Part shown: piece after piece, positions 1-8,362 of the stretch
Numbering within the stretch: position 1 is the first letter of the stretch
How the letters are laid out: the number at the start of each line of letters is the position of its first letter
Assembly: GCA_013141415.1 (NCBI GenBank)
Contig: JABFQY010000003.1
Location: forward strand, 519,729 to 583,728
Reading direction: 5' to 3'
Length of the DNA: 64,000 nucleotides
DNA from: Kiritimatiellaceae bacterium
Lineage (GTDB): Bacteria > Verrucomicrobiota > Kiritimatiellia > Kiritimatiellales > Tichowtungiaceae
Made by a program: the position numbers and the translations under genes
The notes under the pieces: model-generated
Databases searched by the model: none
What the model was told of the DNA's origin: nothing
The model's input: the letters and a program-made list of their open reading frames with translations, nothing else

Positions 1-196
1 ATTTGTCCTTTAGATAGACTTTGCGGATTACGTCACGCTCAGAAAAAATTCCGACCAGTTTATTCCCGTCCATAACCAGCGCAGTTCCGGCCGACTTTTC
101 AGCCATTTTGGAAATCGCGTCGCGAATAGCGGTTTCGGGAGATACGGAAATCAGTTCTTTGCCCTTTTTCTCAAGCAGTTTAGCAACGTTAGCCAT
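1..196 (-). CDS. CBS domain protein (partial, C-terminus off the window)
   Basis: The reading frame runs leftward from an ATG at 196, preceded by a GAAAGGA ribosome site, and leaves the window at base 1. The visible 65 residues form the first half of a CBS pair: an N-terminal helix, a SVSPETAIRDAI segment, the strand TALVMDG, then KLVGIFSERDVIRK, the usual end of a CBS unit. CBS pairs bind adenosine nucleotides and regulate enzymes or channels; small stand-alone CBS proteins are common, but what this one regulates cannot be read here. It lies 81 bp downstream of dapA on the same strand and may be co-transcribed with it. Confidence 0.8.
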   Translation of the reverse strand, partial: MANVAKLLEKKGKELISVSPETAIRDAISKMAEKSAGTALVMDGNKLVGIFSERDVIRKVYLKDK

Positions 197-277
197 GTCA
201 TTATCCTTTCTGTTGAAAATCGCTGTCTTCAGTTTTTATTATACGGGGCGCGCCGCCTCCATACAAGGTTTAGTCGT

Positions 278-1144
278 TTATAGAACGCCCGCTGACACCA
301 TCGCCTTCTGCAAAGTTTCCTTATCTGTCGCGCTCATCTCGCAAAGCGGCAGGCGGTAAACCTCTTCGATTTTACCCATCATGGCCAGCGCGGCCTTGAC
401 CGGAATCGGATTGGTGTCAACGAACATGGCATCAAAAAGCTTCACGTACTGGTTATGGAGAAGTTGAGCGGCATCCCAGTTGCCTTCCAGAGCGGTGTGG
501 ATGAGCGAAGCCACCACACCCGGCACCACGTTTGAGGCCACGCTGATTACGCCGATCGCGCCGTCACGCATCATCGGTAGCGCCAGAGCGTCGTCGCCGG
601 AAAGCACTTCAAGGTCACAGACATCCAGTGTCTGGCGAACCCGTTCCACCTTGCCGCCCGCCTCTTTGACCGCCACCACGTTCGGATGAGTCGCCAGCCG
701 TGCTACGGTTTCGATGGCAATTTCGCGGCTCGTACGGCCCGGAACGTTATAAAGTACCACCGGCAAACCGATATCGGCGACCATTGAAAAATGGCGGAAA
801 AGCCCTTCCTGATTCGGCTTGTTGTAATACGGCGTTACCTGAAGCGTGGCATCCACGCCCAGCTCCTTGGCCAGCGTCGTCAGTTCGACCGCCTCGGCGG
901 TTGAATTGGCGCCCGTTCCGGCAATCACCAGCACACGGCCATGAACCGCTTTGACGGTTTCTTCGATCACCTTCATGTGCTCGTCGTTGTTGAGAGTCGG
1001 CGACTCGCCGGTCGTACCGACCGGCACAATTCCGTCAATTCCGTTTTCGATCTGAAATTCGATCAGCTCGCGATAGCGGACGAAGTCAACTGATCCGTCC
1101 GCGTTGAACGGAGTGACAATCGCTGTATGGGCTCCTTGTAGCAT
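278..1144 (-). CDS. dapA: 4-hydroxy-tetrahydrodipicolinate synthase
   Basis: This 288-residue TIM-barrel lyase condenses pyruvate with aspartate semialdehyde, the first committed step of the diaminopimelate/lysine branch, in the cytoplasm. Family hallmarks are GTTGESPTL near the N-terminus, YYNKPNQEGL, the tyrosine segment LYNVPGRTS, and the Schiff-base lysine in VAVKEAGG. The ATG at 1144 is chosen over an in-frame ATG at 1162 because AAGGAG sits just upstream of it and the protein then begins MLQGAHTAIVTPF, as in the family. It follows lysA by 29 bp, giving a lysA-dapA operon. Confidence 0.97.
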   Translation of the reverse strand: MLQGAHTAIVTPFNADGSVDFVRYRELIEFQIENGIDGIVPVGTTGESPTLNNDEHMKVIEETVKAVHGRVLVIAGTGANSTAEAVELTTLAKELGVDATLQVTPYYNKPNQEGLFRHFSMVADIGLPVVLYNVPGRTSREIAIETVARLATHPNVVAVKEAGGKVERVRQTLDVCDLEVLSGDDALALPMMRDGAIGVISVASNVVPGVVASLIHTALEGNWDAAQLLHNQYVKLFDAMFVDTNPIPVKAALAMMGKIEEVYRLPLCEMSATDKETLQKAMVSAGVL

Positions 1145-1173
1145 GATGTTCTCCTTAGGCACGAGACTATGCG

Positions 1174-2439
1174 CTATACCTTAAATTTATTCAAACCAGC
1201 AAAATCAAGCGTGGCAAAATAATCCTGAACCGTTTCGGCGCGACGGATCTGGACGACCTCGCCGTTTTCGCGCAACAACAGTTCGGCGGAGCGCAATTTG
1301 CCGTTGTAGTTAAAGCCCATCGCATGTCCGTGTGCACCGGCATCGTGAATCACCACGAGGTCGCCGATTTCAACCGGCGGCAGCGCACGGTTGATGGCGA
1401 ACTTATCGTTGTTTTCGCAAAGCGATCCGGTTACATCACAGACGAAGTCATGCGGCAGGTTTTCTTTCCCAGGCACGGTAATGTGGTGGTAAGCACCATA
1501 GAGTGCCGGACGCATCAAGTTCGCCATGCAGGCATCGAGACCGACGTACTGCTTATAGGTGTTCTTTTTGTGAAGCACGCGGCTGACCAGCCAGCCGAAG
1601 GGGCCGGTCACCATCCGCCCGCATTCCAGCCGCACGTCGAGCGGGCCGAGCCCGGCTTTTTCAATTTTCTCGGTATAAAGCTTGCGGATGCCTTCGCCAA
1701 CAAGCGCCAGATCGACCGGCTTTTGCTCCGGCTTGTACGGAATGCCGATTCCTCCGCCAATGTTGACGAATTCAAATTCAATTCCCAGTTCGGCGGAAAG
1801 TTCGCCAACCAGATCAAACAGCAGATGCGCTGTTTCGATGAAATAGGTCGCGTCGAGTTCGTTCGAAGCCACCATCGTGTGCAGGCCGAAACGTTTCACA
1901 CCTTTGTCGCGCAGAATCCGGTAGCCTTCAAAAAGCTGCGGGCGGGTGAAGCCGTACTTCGCCTCTTCAGGATGGCCGATAATCGCGTTGCCGCCTTTCA
2001 GCGGGCCGGGATTGTAGCGGAAGCAGACCAGTTCCGGCAGTCCGGCGCACTGTTCGATAAATTCAATATGCGTGATGTCGTCGAGATTGATAATCGCACC
2101 GAGCTGTACGGCCTTCACATATTCATCGGCGGGCGTGTCGTTGGAAGTGAAAATGACTTCTTCGCCGGAAAGACCGATCGATTCCGCCAGCATCAGCTCC
2201 GGAAGCGACGAGCAGTCCGCGCCGAACCCTTCGGTTTTCAGAACTTTCATCAGGTACGGATTGGGCGTGGCCTTGACGGCGAAATATTCCTTGAAGCCCG
2301 GGTTCCACGCAAACGCGGCTTTCAGGGCGCGGGCATTGGCGCGGATGGCCGCCTCATCATAAAGATGGAAAGGCGTCGGAAATTTTTTCGTCAGCGCTTC
2401 AAGCTGTTCACGGTTTAAAGGACATTTCTTTTGCGGCAT
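1174..2439 (-). CDS. lysA: Diaminopimelate decarboxylase
   Basis: This PLP-dependent fold-III decarboxylase converts meso-diaminopimelate to lysine. The 421-residue product has the PLP lysine in EYFAVKATPNP, the glycine-rich phosphate loop NIGGGIGIPY, ECGRMVTGPFG, and the C-terminal CDVTGSLCENND segment that supplies the active-site cysteine of the partner subunit. A GGAG motif precedes the ATG. It is the first gene of a short operon with dapA, so the first and last enzymes of the lysine branch are made together; the intermediate dap genes are not in this window. Confidence 0.95.
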   Translation of the reverse strand: MPQKKCPLNREQLEALTKKFPTPFHLYDEAAIRANARALKAAFAWNPGFKEYFAVKATPNPYLMKVLKTEGFGADCSSLPELMLAESIGLSGEEVIFTSNDTPADEYVKAVQLGAIINLDDITHIEFIEQCAGLPELVCFRYNPGPLKGGNAIIGHPEEAKYGFTRPQLFEGYRILRDKGVKRFGLHTMVASNELDATYFIETAHLLFDLVGELSAELGIEFEFVNIGGGIGIPYKPEQKPVDLALVGEGIRKLYTEKIEKAGLGPLDVRLECGRMVTGPFGWLVSRVLHKKNTYKQYVGLDACMANLMRPALYGAYHHITVPGKENLPHDFVCDVTGSLCENNDKFAINRALPPVEIGDLVVIHDAGAHGHAMGFNYNGKLRSAELLLRENGEVVQIRRAETVQDYFATLDFAGLNKFKV

Positions 2440-2479
2440 TATTCGCTCCGGTTTTCAGACGATAGGAACATGGAGCTGC

Positions 2480-2731
2480 TTATTTGGTTTTCACCGGCTT
2501 GGCGAGCTCTTCTTGACTTAGAAATCCATCCCCATTCGTGTCCGTGGCATTAAAAAAGGCTTCCGCCGCCTTCTGGTCAAACTCTTTCCCGGCTTTTTGG
2601 GCCAGCTTGGTGCGTGCAGCATAGCACTCTTCCCGGCTGACCAATCCGTCGTGATTTACATCTGCCGAGCCAAACGCCTGAAATACACAAAGCGTCATCA
2701 TAACCAGTGTTCCGCATAATATTTTCCGCAT
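2480..2731 (-). CDS. Small secreted EF-hand protein
   Basis: The 83-residue precursor has a signal peptide (MRKILCGTLVMMTLCVFQAF) and two canonical EF-hand loops: DVNHDGLVSREE right after the predicted cleavage site and DTNGDGFLSQEE near the C-terminus. Both carry the D-x-[DN]-x-D-G-x5-E ligand pattern, so calcium binding is likely. The start at 2731 is chosen for its strong AAGGAGG site; a longer frame begins upstream without one. A related gene lies divergently at 2988-3257. The partner and physiological role are unknown. Confidence 0.85.
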   Translation of the reverse strand: MRKILCGTLVMMTLCVFQAFGSADVNHDGLVSREECYAARTKLAQKAGKEFDQKAAEAFFNATDTNGDGFLSQEELAKPVKTK

Positions 2732-2987
2732 ACGCCCTCCTTGATCCTTTAAACATGCCTGCGACCGGATTTTTGTAATCTCTTCCCGATCGACTCTCAA
2801 TACAAATCCAGCAGGAACGCTTGGTTCTCTAAAGACAACTCATCCGCTCTGTAATCAATCGTACCGACGGCCTAAAAAACAGCTGTCCTAAAATTTGGTT
2901 GCGGGACAATACAGAGAAGCGTAAACAGGCGGGCAGTCTCTCATGTGGGAGGCATGTTTATCAGAGGTAAAAGACCGGGAGGTTGAT

Positions 2988-3257
2988 ATGAACCGTTTAT
3001 TTTTCGGCACGATAATGGTGACGGCGTTCGTTGCGATACAGGCATCGGCGCAGAACGCTCCTAAGTTTCACGCGGCAGATGCGGATAAAGACGGAATCGT
3101 CACAAAGCAGGAATTTCTGAACAAGCAGGCCGAATGGGCCAAGATCCAAAAGAGAGAGTGGAGCAACGCCGACGGCGAAAAGAAATTTTCAGAAAAAGAT
3201 ATTAACGGTGATGGGGTTATGTCTGGCGACGAACTCCTGCCTCCGCAGAAAAAATAG
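2988..3257 (+). CDS. Small secreted EF-hand protein
   Basis: The 89-residue precursor has a signal peptide ending near QASAQ and two EF-hand loops, DADKDGIVTKQE and DINGDGVMSGDE, each with a full set of calcium ligands. The ATG at 2988 follows GGGAGGTTGAT; an upstream in-frame ATG at 2943 would add a polar extension that spoils the signal peptide. It resembles the divergent gene at 2480-2731 in size and layout, so the two are probably paralogues. A strong intrinsic terminator follows at 3286-3312. Confidence 0.85.
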   Translation: MNRLFFGTIMVTAFVAIQASAQNAPKFHAADADKDGIVTKQEFLNKQAEWAKIQKREWSNADGEKKFSEKDINGDGVMSGDELLPPQKK

Positions 3258-3285
3258 AAATAATCAGAATTACTTTTCATAAAGA

Positions 3286-3312
3286 CCCGCCGGATTTCCC
3301 CGGCGGGTTTTT
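3286..3312 (+). terminator. Intrinsic terminator after the EF-hand gene
   Basis: A perfect 8-bp stem (CCCGCCGG / CCGGCGGG) with a 6-base loop is followed by a run of five T. It lies 29 bp after the stop of the EF-hand gene and ends that single-gene transcript. Confidence 0.9.
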
Positions 3313-3356
3313 GTTTGAAAGCGCGAAGCTGAATTGACTCCGAACAACCCGCCACT

Positions 3357-4823
3357 CTATTTCCGCGGACCGTCAATGCGGTTGATGATGGAGCGAATGA
3401 CGGTGAGGTAAAGTTCGTCTTTGAGGACAAGGTCTTCGACGCCGTAATCGATGCTGGGGTTATCGTTGACTTCGATCACAACAACCTTATCCCCGATCTG
3501 CTTGAGATCCACGCCGTAAAAACCGTCGCCAATCAGGTTGGCGGCTTTCAGCGCAGTCTGCACAACCGCAGGCGGCGCGTCTTCGACCCGCAAGGTTTCG
3601 CTGTCCCCGTCAAGATTTCCGGGTTCGCCGGCCCAGTTGCGAATCTGCCAATGACCGTCCGCCATATAATACTTGCAGACATAAAGCGGCTTGCGATCGA
3701 GGATGCCGACGCGCCAGTCGAAATCCGACGCCATAAATTCCTGTGCGATGATCAGGTCTGATTTTTCAAACAGCTCGTCCAGCTGAGTGCGGAACTGTGC
3801 TTCGTCTTCCGCCTTAACCACGCCCTGCGAGAAGGCGCTGTCAGGCTGTTTAAGTACACACGGGAAGGTGATCCCCAGACTCGCCGGCGAACTTTTCAAC
3901 GATTCTTTCTGAAGGATGACGGTGCGCGGTGCGGGCAGCTTGGCCTGCGCCAGCCGTTCCGCGAGGTACACCTTGTTGGCGCAGCGCATGATAGACCACG
4001 GATCATCAATGACAACCAGACCTTCGGCGTGGGCCTTGCGCGAAAAGCGGTACGTATGGTGATTCACCGAAGTGGTTTCTCGGATGAACAGTGCGTCGAA
4101 TTCGGGCAGACGGCTATAGTCTTCCCGCGTGATAAATTCGGTATAGACGTTGAGTTCGTCGGCGGCTTCCTCAAACTGCCGGAGAGCCCGAGCGCAGGAC
4201 GGCGCATTTTTTTCTCCCGGATTAACCAGAATGGCGAGGTCGTAGGCGTACTGCTGAATCCGTGTGTCATGGAAACGCTTGCGCGAAAAATAAGTGCGGG
4301 CGAATTCGGCGATGTGCGCCTGATCAACTTCCGGAATTAACCCGAGCGAAAGCGGCGTAATCTGCTGAATCAGCCACTTTTTCGTGAATTCAAAACTGAC
4401 TTTGAGCAGCGGTGCTTGAAATAGATTATAGAGAGAGCGCCCGATGTAGCGGTGTTCAGGCAGAACAGTCTGACCGAAATAAATGTAAAGGGTGATTTCT
4501 TTTTCCGCCACCTTGGCGAAGGTTTTCTGAATCAGCTCATCGATATCTTCCGCAATGGTGCGAATGATGGTCTGCGAACGGAAATCCTGCATGGTGGTCA
4601 CGCTGGGAATAGCGCGGTGATCGCGGGCAGCGGCCAGCAGAGAAACGTAATACCCGACGGACTGATACCGGTACGAACGGCAGAGATTGAACACCCGCGC
4701 GTTTTTCATTTCCGCATAACGGCTTTCGGTCAGATAGGCCTTAGCCGAAACCACTTCGACTTCCTCGATATCAAACGTCCAATGCGCTGGATTGTTTAGA
4801 ATAATCAGATTACGAACGGCCAC
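3357..4823 (-). CDS. RimK-family ATP-grasp ligase with N-terminal RLAN-like domain
   Basis: The 488-residue protein has a C-terminal ATP-grasp module (about residues 270-485) with the nucleotide-binding segment ITFPCVLKQPDSAFSQGV, the lid region, and the metal-binding end VVIEVNDNPSIDYGVED. The N-terminal ~200 residues match the RLAN domain found in a RimK-like subgroup. ATP-grasp enzymes join a carboxylate to an amine through an acyl phosphate; the substrate here is not known. Translation starts at GTG 4823 behind AAAGGAGGG. It overlaps the upstream GNAT gene by 14 bp, and the two families often occur together, suggesting a joint peptide ligation/acetylation function. Confidence 0.85.
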   Translation of the reverse strand: MAVRNLIILNNPAHWTFDIEEVEVVSAKAYLTESRYAEMKNARVFNLCRSYRYQSVGYYVSLLAAARDHRAIPSVTTMQDFRSQTIIRTIAEDIDELIQKTFAKVAEKEITLYIYFGQTVLPEHRYIGRSLYNLFQAPLLKVSFEFTKKWLIQQITPLSLGLIPEVDQAHIAEFARTYFSRKRFHDTRIQQYAYDLAILVNPGEKNAPSCARALRQFEEAADELNVYTEFITREDYSRLPEFDALFIRETTSVNHHTYRFSRKAHAEGLVVIDDPWSIMRCANKVYLAERLAQAKLPAPRTVILQKESLKSSPASLGITFPCVLKQPDSAFSQGVVKAEDEAQFRTQLDELFEKSDLIIAQEFMASDFDWRVGILDRKPLYVCKYYMADGHWQIRNWAGEPGNLDGDSETLRVEDAPPAVVQTALKAANLIGDGFYGVDLKQIGDKVVVIEVNDNPSIDYGVEDLVLKDELYLTVIRSIINRIDGPRK

Positions 4824-5295
4824 GAACGCGCCCTCCTTTGAGCGCAGATTTTAATTCCAGTCGCATGCGGACAGCGTGACGGCCCGATGCATGATAATCC
4901 TGAAGTATTTTTTTGATTTCAAAACCGAAACTCTCATACCATTTGATGAGGGCGGGTTTGCTGTGTTCCGCCTCGAGCGTCACAGCCGTACGGTCGGCGC
5001 GCCGAGCCAGACTCAACGCCATTTCCATCATCTGCCGACCCGTCCCGCTGCCGCGAAAAGCAGGCAGAACGGCGATGGAGAAAATTCGCAGGGAGCGCGG
5101 GTGATGGTAGAGCACCATGGCGCCAACGGTTTCGCGGCCGGCAACGGCAACCCAGACGCTTTGGATCGGACTTTTTAGACTATGCCGCAAGGCGCGTGGA
5201 CTGGCGCGCAAGTCGTCATGAAAACAGGTTTTTTCTATAACCTCAATCGCCGGAAGATCGTCCCGTGTCGCGGCCCGGATGTGGATGGTACTCAT
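4810..5295 (-). CDS. GNAT family N-acetyltransferase
   Basis: The 161-residue protein is a single GNAT domain: strand-helix start IRAATRDDLPAIEVIEKTCF, the central strands RIFSIAVLPAFRGSGTGRQM with the acetyl-CoA pyrophosphate loop (R-G-S-G-T-G), and the C-terminal WYESFGFE motif seen in RimI-like enzymes. It probably acetylates the amino group of a protein or small molecule using acetyl-CoA. Its stop lies inside the following RimK-like gene, so the pair is translationally coupled. Confidence 0.9.
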   Translation of the reverse strand: MSTIHIRAATRDDLPAIEVIEKTCFHDDLRASPRALRHSLKSPIQSVWVAVAGRETVGAMVLYHHPRSLRIFSIAVLPAFRGSGTGRQMMEMALSLARRADRTAVTLEAEHSKPALIKWYESFGFEIKKILQDYHASGRHAVRMRLELKSALKGGRVRGRS

Positions 5296-5473
5296 GCGCC
5301 TTTCTTGTAATTTGGAGTCCGCTTACTACCACCGTTTGAAACGGCACACCAGCAGGAATCATCAGGAAAATATTTTCCATGCTGTCGGGATTTCCGGTTG
5401 GGCATTCCCGCCCCGCCGGAATAGCCTTTCACGGAATCGAAAACGGTTAAGCAGGGCCAAAATCTCAGCTGAC

Positions 5474-5534
5474 GAAATAACCCGTCCCGCGGGAAAATTA
5501 CCCCGCAGGACGCACCTCAACGGCAGGTTATTTC
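5474..5534 (-). terminator. Long hairpin at the end of argG
   Basis: On the minus strand the argG stop codon lies in the arm GAAATAACC, which pairs with GGTTATTTC about 50 bases on. Inside is an 11-bp G/C-rich stem (CGTCC[T]GCGGG / CCCGCGGGACG, one G-U pair). A T-run is lacking immediately after, so it may act as an RNA-stabilising 3' end or factor-assisted terminator. The rest of 5296-5473 shows no gene. Confidence 0.5.
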
Positions 5535-6730
5535 TTCTGCATCGCGGCGCGAACACGCAGACGAAGAGCGTTCAGCTTGATAAAGCCGGTCGCGTCAGTC
5601 TGGTCGTAGCCGCCCGCTTCGTCAAAGCTGACAACCTTCGAGTCGTAGAGCGAATACGGCGAACGGCGTCCGCAGATATGCACGCCACCCTTGAAGAGCT
5701 TCACGCGCACATCGCCGGTGACCATTTTCTGACTTTCCAGAATCGCCGCCTGAAGCATTTCGCGCTCCGGTGCGAACCAAAAGCCGTTATAAACCAGCGT
5801 GGCATACTTCGGAATCAGCGAGTCGCGCAGATGCATCACTTCGCGATCCATGGTGATGGATTCCATGGCGCGATGCGCGTGGTGCAGAATCGTTCCGCCG
5901 GGAGTTTCGTAGATGCCGCGATCTTTCATGCCGGTGAAGCGGTTTTCGACGATGTCGATGCGTCCGATGGCGTGTTCGCAACCGATAGCGTTTAGTTTAC
6001 GGATCAGCGCGGCAGGCGAAAGTTTTTTGCCGTTAACAGCAACCGGGATGCCCTTTTCGAAACTGATTTCGACATACTCCGGCTTGTCAGCGGCCTGTGA
6101 CAGCGGCTTGGTCATGCACCACATATTTTCATCCGCCTCATTCCACGGATCTTCCAGAATGCCGCCTTCAAAACTGATGTGCAGCAGGTTGCGGTCGGTG
6201 CTGTATGGCTTCTTGGCGGAAACCTGACAAGGAATACCCTTCTCCTCCAGATAGTTGATCATGTCCGGGCGGCCCTTGAACTTAAAGACTTCCGGCATGC
6301 GCCACGGAGCGATGATTTTGATGTCGGGCTTCATCGAATAAGCGGTCAGCTCAAAGCGAACTTGATCGTTGCCCTTGCCGGTCGCGCCGTGACAGATGGC
6401 TTCCGCGCCCTCGGCGATGGCAATATCCATCATACGCTTGGCGATCAGCGGGCGGGCAATCGAAGTGCCCAGCAGATAAGTGCCTTCATAGATGGCGTTC
6501 GCCTGCATCATCGGAAAAACGAAATCCTTCGCGAACTCTTCGCAGACATCGTCCACGATACATTTAACCGCGCCGTGCTTGAGCGCTTTGGCTTCCAGCC
6601 CGTCGAGCTCTTCCTCCTGCCCGACGTTTGAGCAGTAGCAGATCACTTGCGCGTTAAACTGTTCCTGAAGCCAGGTCAGAAGCACCGTCGTGTCCAGACC
6701 GCCTGAATATGCCAATACAACTTTCATCAT
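5528..6730 (-). CDS. argG: Argininosuccinate synthase
   Basis: This 400-residue enzyme joins citrulline and aspartate using ATP, the penultimate step of arginine synthesis. The N-terminal PP-loop [15 protein letters not shown], the [14 protein letters not shown] segment and the [15 protein letters not shown] region are all characteristic, and the length is normal. Two in-frame ATGs (6730 and 6727) both follow AGGAGAAA. No other arg gene is nearby. A double-hairpin repeat separates it from the upstream DUF3127 gene. Confidence 0.97.
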   Translation of the reverse strand: MMKVVLAYSGGLDTTVLLTWLQEQFNAQVICYCSNVGQEEELDGLEAKALKHGAVKCIVDDVCEEFAKDFVFPMMQANAIYEGTYLLGTSIARPLIAKRMMDIAIAEGAEAICHGATGKGNDQVRFELTAYSMKPDIKIIAPWRMPEVFKFKGRPDMINYLEEKGIPCQVSAKKPYSTDRNLLHISFEGGILEDPWNEADENMWCMTKPLSQAADKPEYVEISFEKGIPVAVNGKKLSPAALIRKLNAIGCEHAIGRIDIVENRFTGMKDRGIYETPGGTILHHAHRAMESITMDREVMHLRDSLIPKYATLVYNGFWFAPEREMLQAAILESQKMVTGDVRVKLFKGGVHICGRRSPYSLYDSKVVSFDEAGGYDQTDATGFIKLNALRLRVRAAMQKK

Positions 6731-6742
6731 TTTCTCCTGAAT

Positions 6743-6790
6743 GTAGGACAGCCATCTTGGCTGTCCAGACAGGCTGGAAGCCTGTCCTAC
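6743..6790. repeat. Double-hairpin repeat with GTAGGACAG ends
   Basis: This 48-bp unit has inverted ends (GTAGGACAG / CTGTCCTAC) and two inner hairpins, GGACAGCC...GGCTGTCC and GACAGGC...GCCTGTC. The word CAGGCTGGAAGCCTG recurs in the repeat at 46444-46493. It fills the gap between the DUF3127 gene and argG. Confidence 0.8.
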
Positions 6791-6796
6791 CTTTGT

Positions 6797-7153
6797 TTAA
6801 AACGGAATATCGTCATCAAATTCACCGGGAGCCTGAGCGTCGTCCGGAACCGGCGGACGGTCGTCATCAGCGGGAGCGCCGCCGTCTTCAGCCTTAATGC
6901 GCCACGCCTGCAGGTTATTAAAATAGCGTCCGTTATATTCTCGACCGCGGATATCAAATGTCACGGTCACCACCTGACCCTCTTTCAGCCCGTCGAGCAT
7001 CGTGACCTTATCCTGAACGCACTCCAGCGCAATGTCCTGCGGATATTTTCCGTCCTCGACCGTCACCACGAACTCGCGCTTGGTAAAGCCCTTTGTTCCG
7101 AAGGTCTGAGCCTCCTTAACAACCTTAATTTTCCCTGTTAAATCATACGCCAT
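6797..7153 (-). CDS. DUF3127 protein with SSB-like acidic C-terminal tip
   Basis: The first ~90 of 118 residues match the DUF3127 family, small beta-rich proteins probably of OB-fold type: MAYDLTGKIKVV, an EFVVTVEDGKYPQDIALE strand pair, and FDIRGREYNGRYFNNLQAW near the domain end. An acidic, proline-rich linker follows and the protein ends FDDDIPF, the same seven residues that end E. coli SSB. In SSB this tip recruits DNA repair and replication proteins. The ribosome site is AGGGAG. No biochemical role is established for the family to my knowledge; binding of ssDNA or of SSB partners is inference. Confidence 0.85.
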   Translation of the reverse strand: MAYDLTGKIKVVKEAQTFGTKGFTKREFVVTVEDGKYPQDIALECVQDKVTMLDGLKEGQVVTVTFDIRGREYNGRYFNNLQAWRIKAEDGGAPADDDRPPVPDDAQAPGEFDDDIPF

Positions 7154-7333
7154 AGTTTTCTCCCTGAATTAGTGGATCGCACTATTCAACAGACCGCAGA
7201 GAATTTCAACCCTTCTCCGCCTTTCATGTTCGCGGATATGTTGCCAACGCCAGTGTACCTCGGGAATTGACTTCACCTGAGCCCTGACCTAGAAGTGCTG
7301 TGGACTCGAAAACACTTCAATAGAAAGGGTTGT

Positions 7334-8362
7334 ATGTTAAAAAAGCTCATTGCTGTTATCGCCGGTTTCGCGGCACTCGCCGGAGCCGTTCCGGCCGAAA
7401 AGTCGGCTCTACCCATTCAGGGCGGCGAACGAATTCTATTCATCGGAAACAGTTTGACGGCAAAGTTGCCGGAAGATCTCAATGCATTTTTTAAGGCTAA
7501 CGGACTTCCGGCGTTTGAAGGGTATCGGTTGCAGATTTGGAACCAAACCTTTGAAACACACTGGACCATCTCAAGAGAAACGCATCCCGATCTCTTTCAA
7601 AACCCAATCCCGGCAACCGCCAACGGCTATGCAGTCAAAGGCGATTGCACCCTTTGGAAAAAAGGCCAGTACAACGATCCGAAGTATATTGATCGCGGCT
7701 ACATTCTGGCGGCGGAAGCCATTCGCAACGGAACGCCGGACGGCAAGCCGTGGGATATTGTGGTGCTCCAAAGTTACCGCTCTTTCCTTGAGACAAATAA
7801 AATGACCCCCGGCCCGAACGGCAAACCTGTCTTTGAAGGACCGTTCATGAAGTACGGAGCACTGTTGCTTGATGAGATCAAAAAAATCGGCGCGCAACCG
7901 CTATTTTACGAGCCTTGGGTAATAAACCCGGAAAAAGGTGGCGATCTAAATGACCCGAAAAGTTACTTCAACGCCAGTTCCGCCCGTGTCGTCACAAACC
8001 ACAAAATACTGAGCGATGCGTATGGCAAAGTGCCCGTCATCCCCGTCGGGCCGGCAATGTGCATTCTATCGAAAGAACGCCGCCCCGCCGAAGCCCCCGT
8101 CGGCTGGTTAATCACGGACAATGTTCACCCAAGCGCCTTCGGCGCAGCCCTGAGAATCTACACGATCGGCTCCGCGCTGAGCGGCAAACCGGCAACGGAG
8201 CTGCACTACGAATGCACCACCAAAAGCGAAAGTGATCGTTACGCCATCGGTGGGAAATCGATTATGAATAAAGGCCGCAAGGACACGATGGTTCTCACGG
8301 CGGAAATCGATAACCTGATCAAAGAGGTGGCCGCTGAACAGTTGAAACTGTCCGGATTTTAA
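7334..8362 (+). CDS. Secreted SGNH/GDSL-type hydrolase
   Basis: The 342-residue precursor starts with a signal peptide (MLKKLIAVIAGFAALAGAVPA) behind GAAAGGG. The mature part opens with block I, ILFIGNSLT, carrying the nucleophile serine, and ends with DNVHPSAFGAAL, the Asp-x-x-His block V that completes the triad; IVVLQSYRS is the central strand. Such enzymes hydrolyse carbohydrate or lipid esters outside the cytoplasm; the substrate is unknown. It is a single gene converging on hflX, with the two stop codons overlapping in one TTAA. Confidence 0.8.
   Translation: MLKKLIAVIAGFAALAGAVPAEKSALPIQGGERILFIGNSLTAKLPEDLNAFFKANGLPAFEGYRLQIWNQTFETHWTISRETHPDLFQNPIPATANGYAVKGDCTLWKKGQYNDPKYIDRGYILAAEAIRNGTPDGKPWDIVVLQSYRSFLETNKMTPGPNGKPVFEGPFMKYGALLLDEIKKIGAQPLFYEPWVINPEKGGDLNDPKSYFNASSARVVTNHKILSDAYGKVPVIPVGPAMCILSKERRPAEAPVGWLITDNVHPSAFGAALRIYTIGSALSGKPATELHYECTTKSESDRYAIGGKSIMNKGRKDTMVLTAEIDNLIKEVAAEQLKLSGF

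Noticed and set aside
1324-2418. 364-residue plus-strand frame opposite lysA
   Set aside because: Antisense shadow of a clear gene; arginine/histidine-rich with no family motif.
2440-2479. Lysine riboswitch before lysA
   Set aside because: The gap to the neighbouring gene is only 40 bp, too short for the element.
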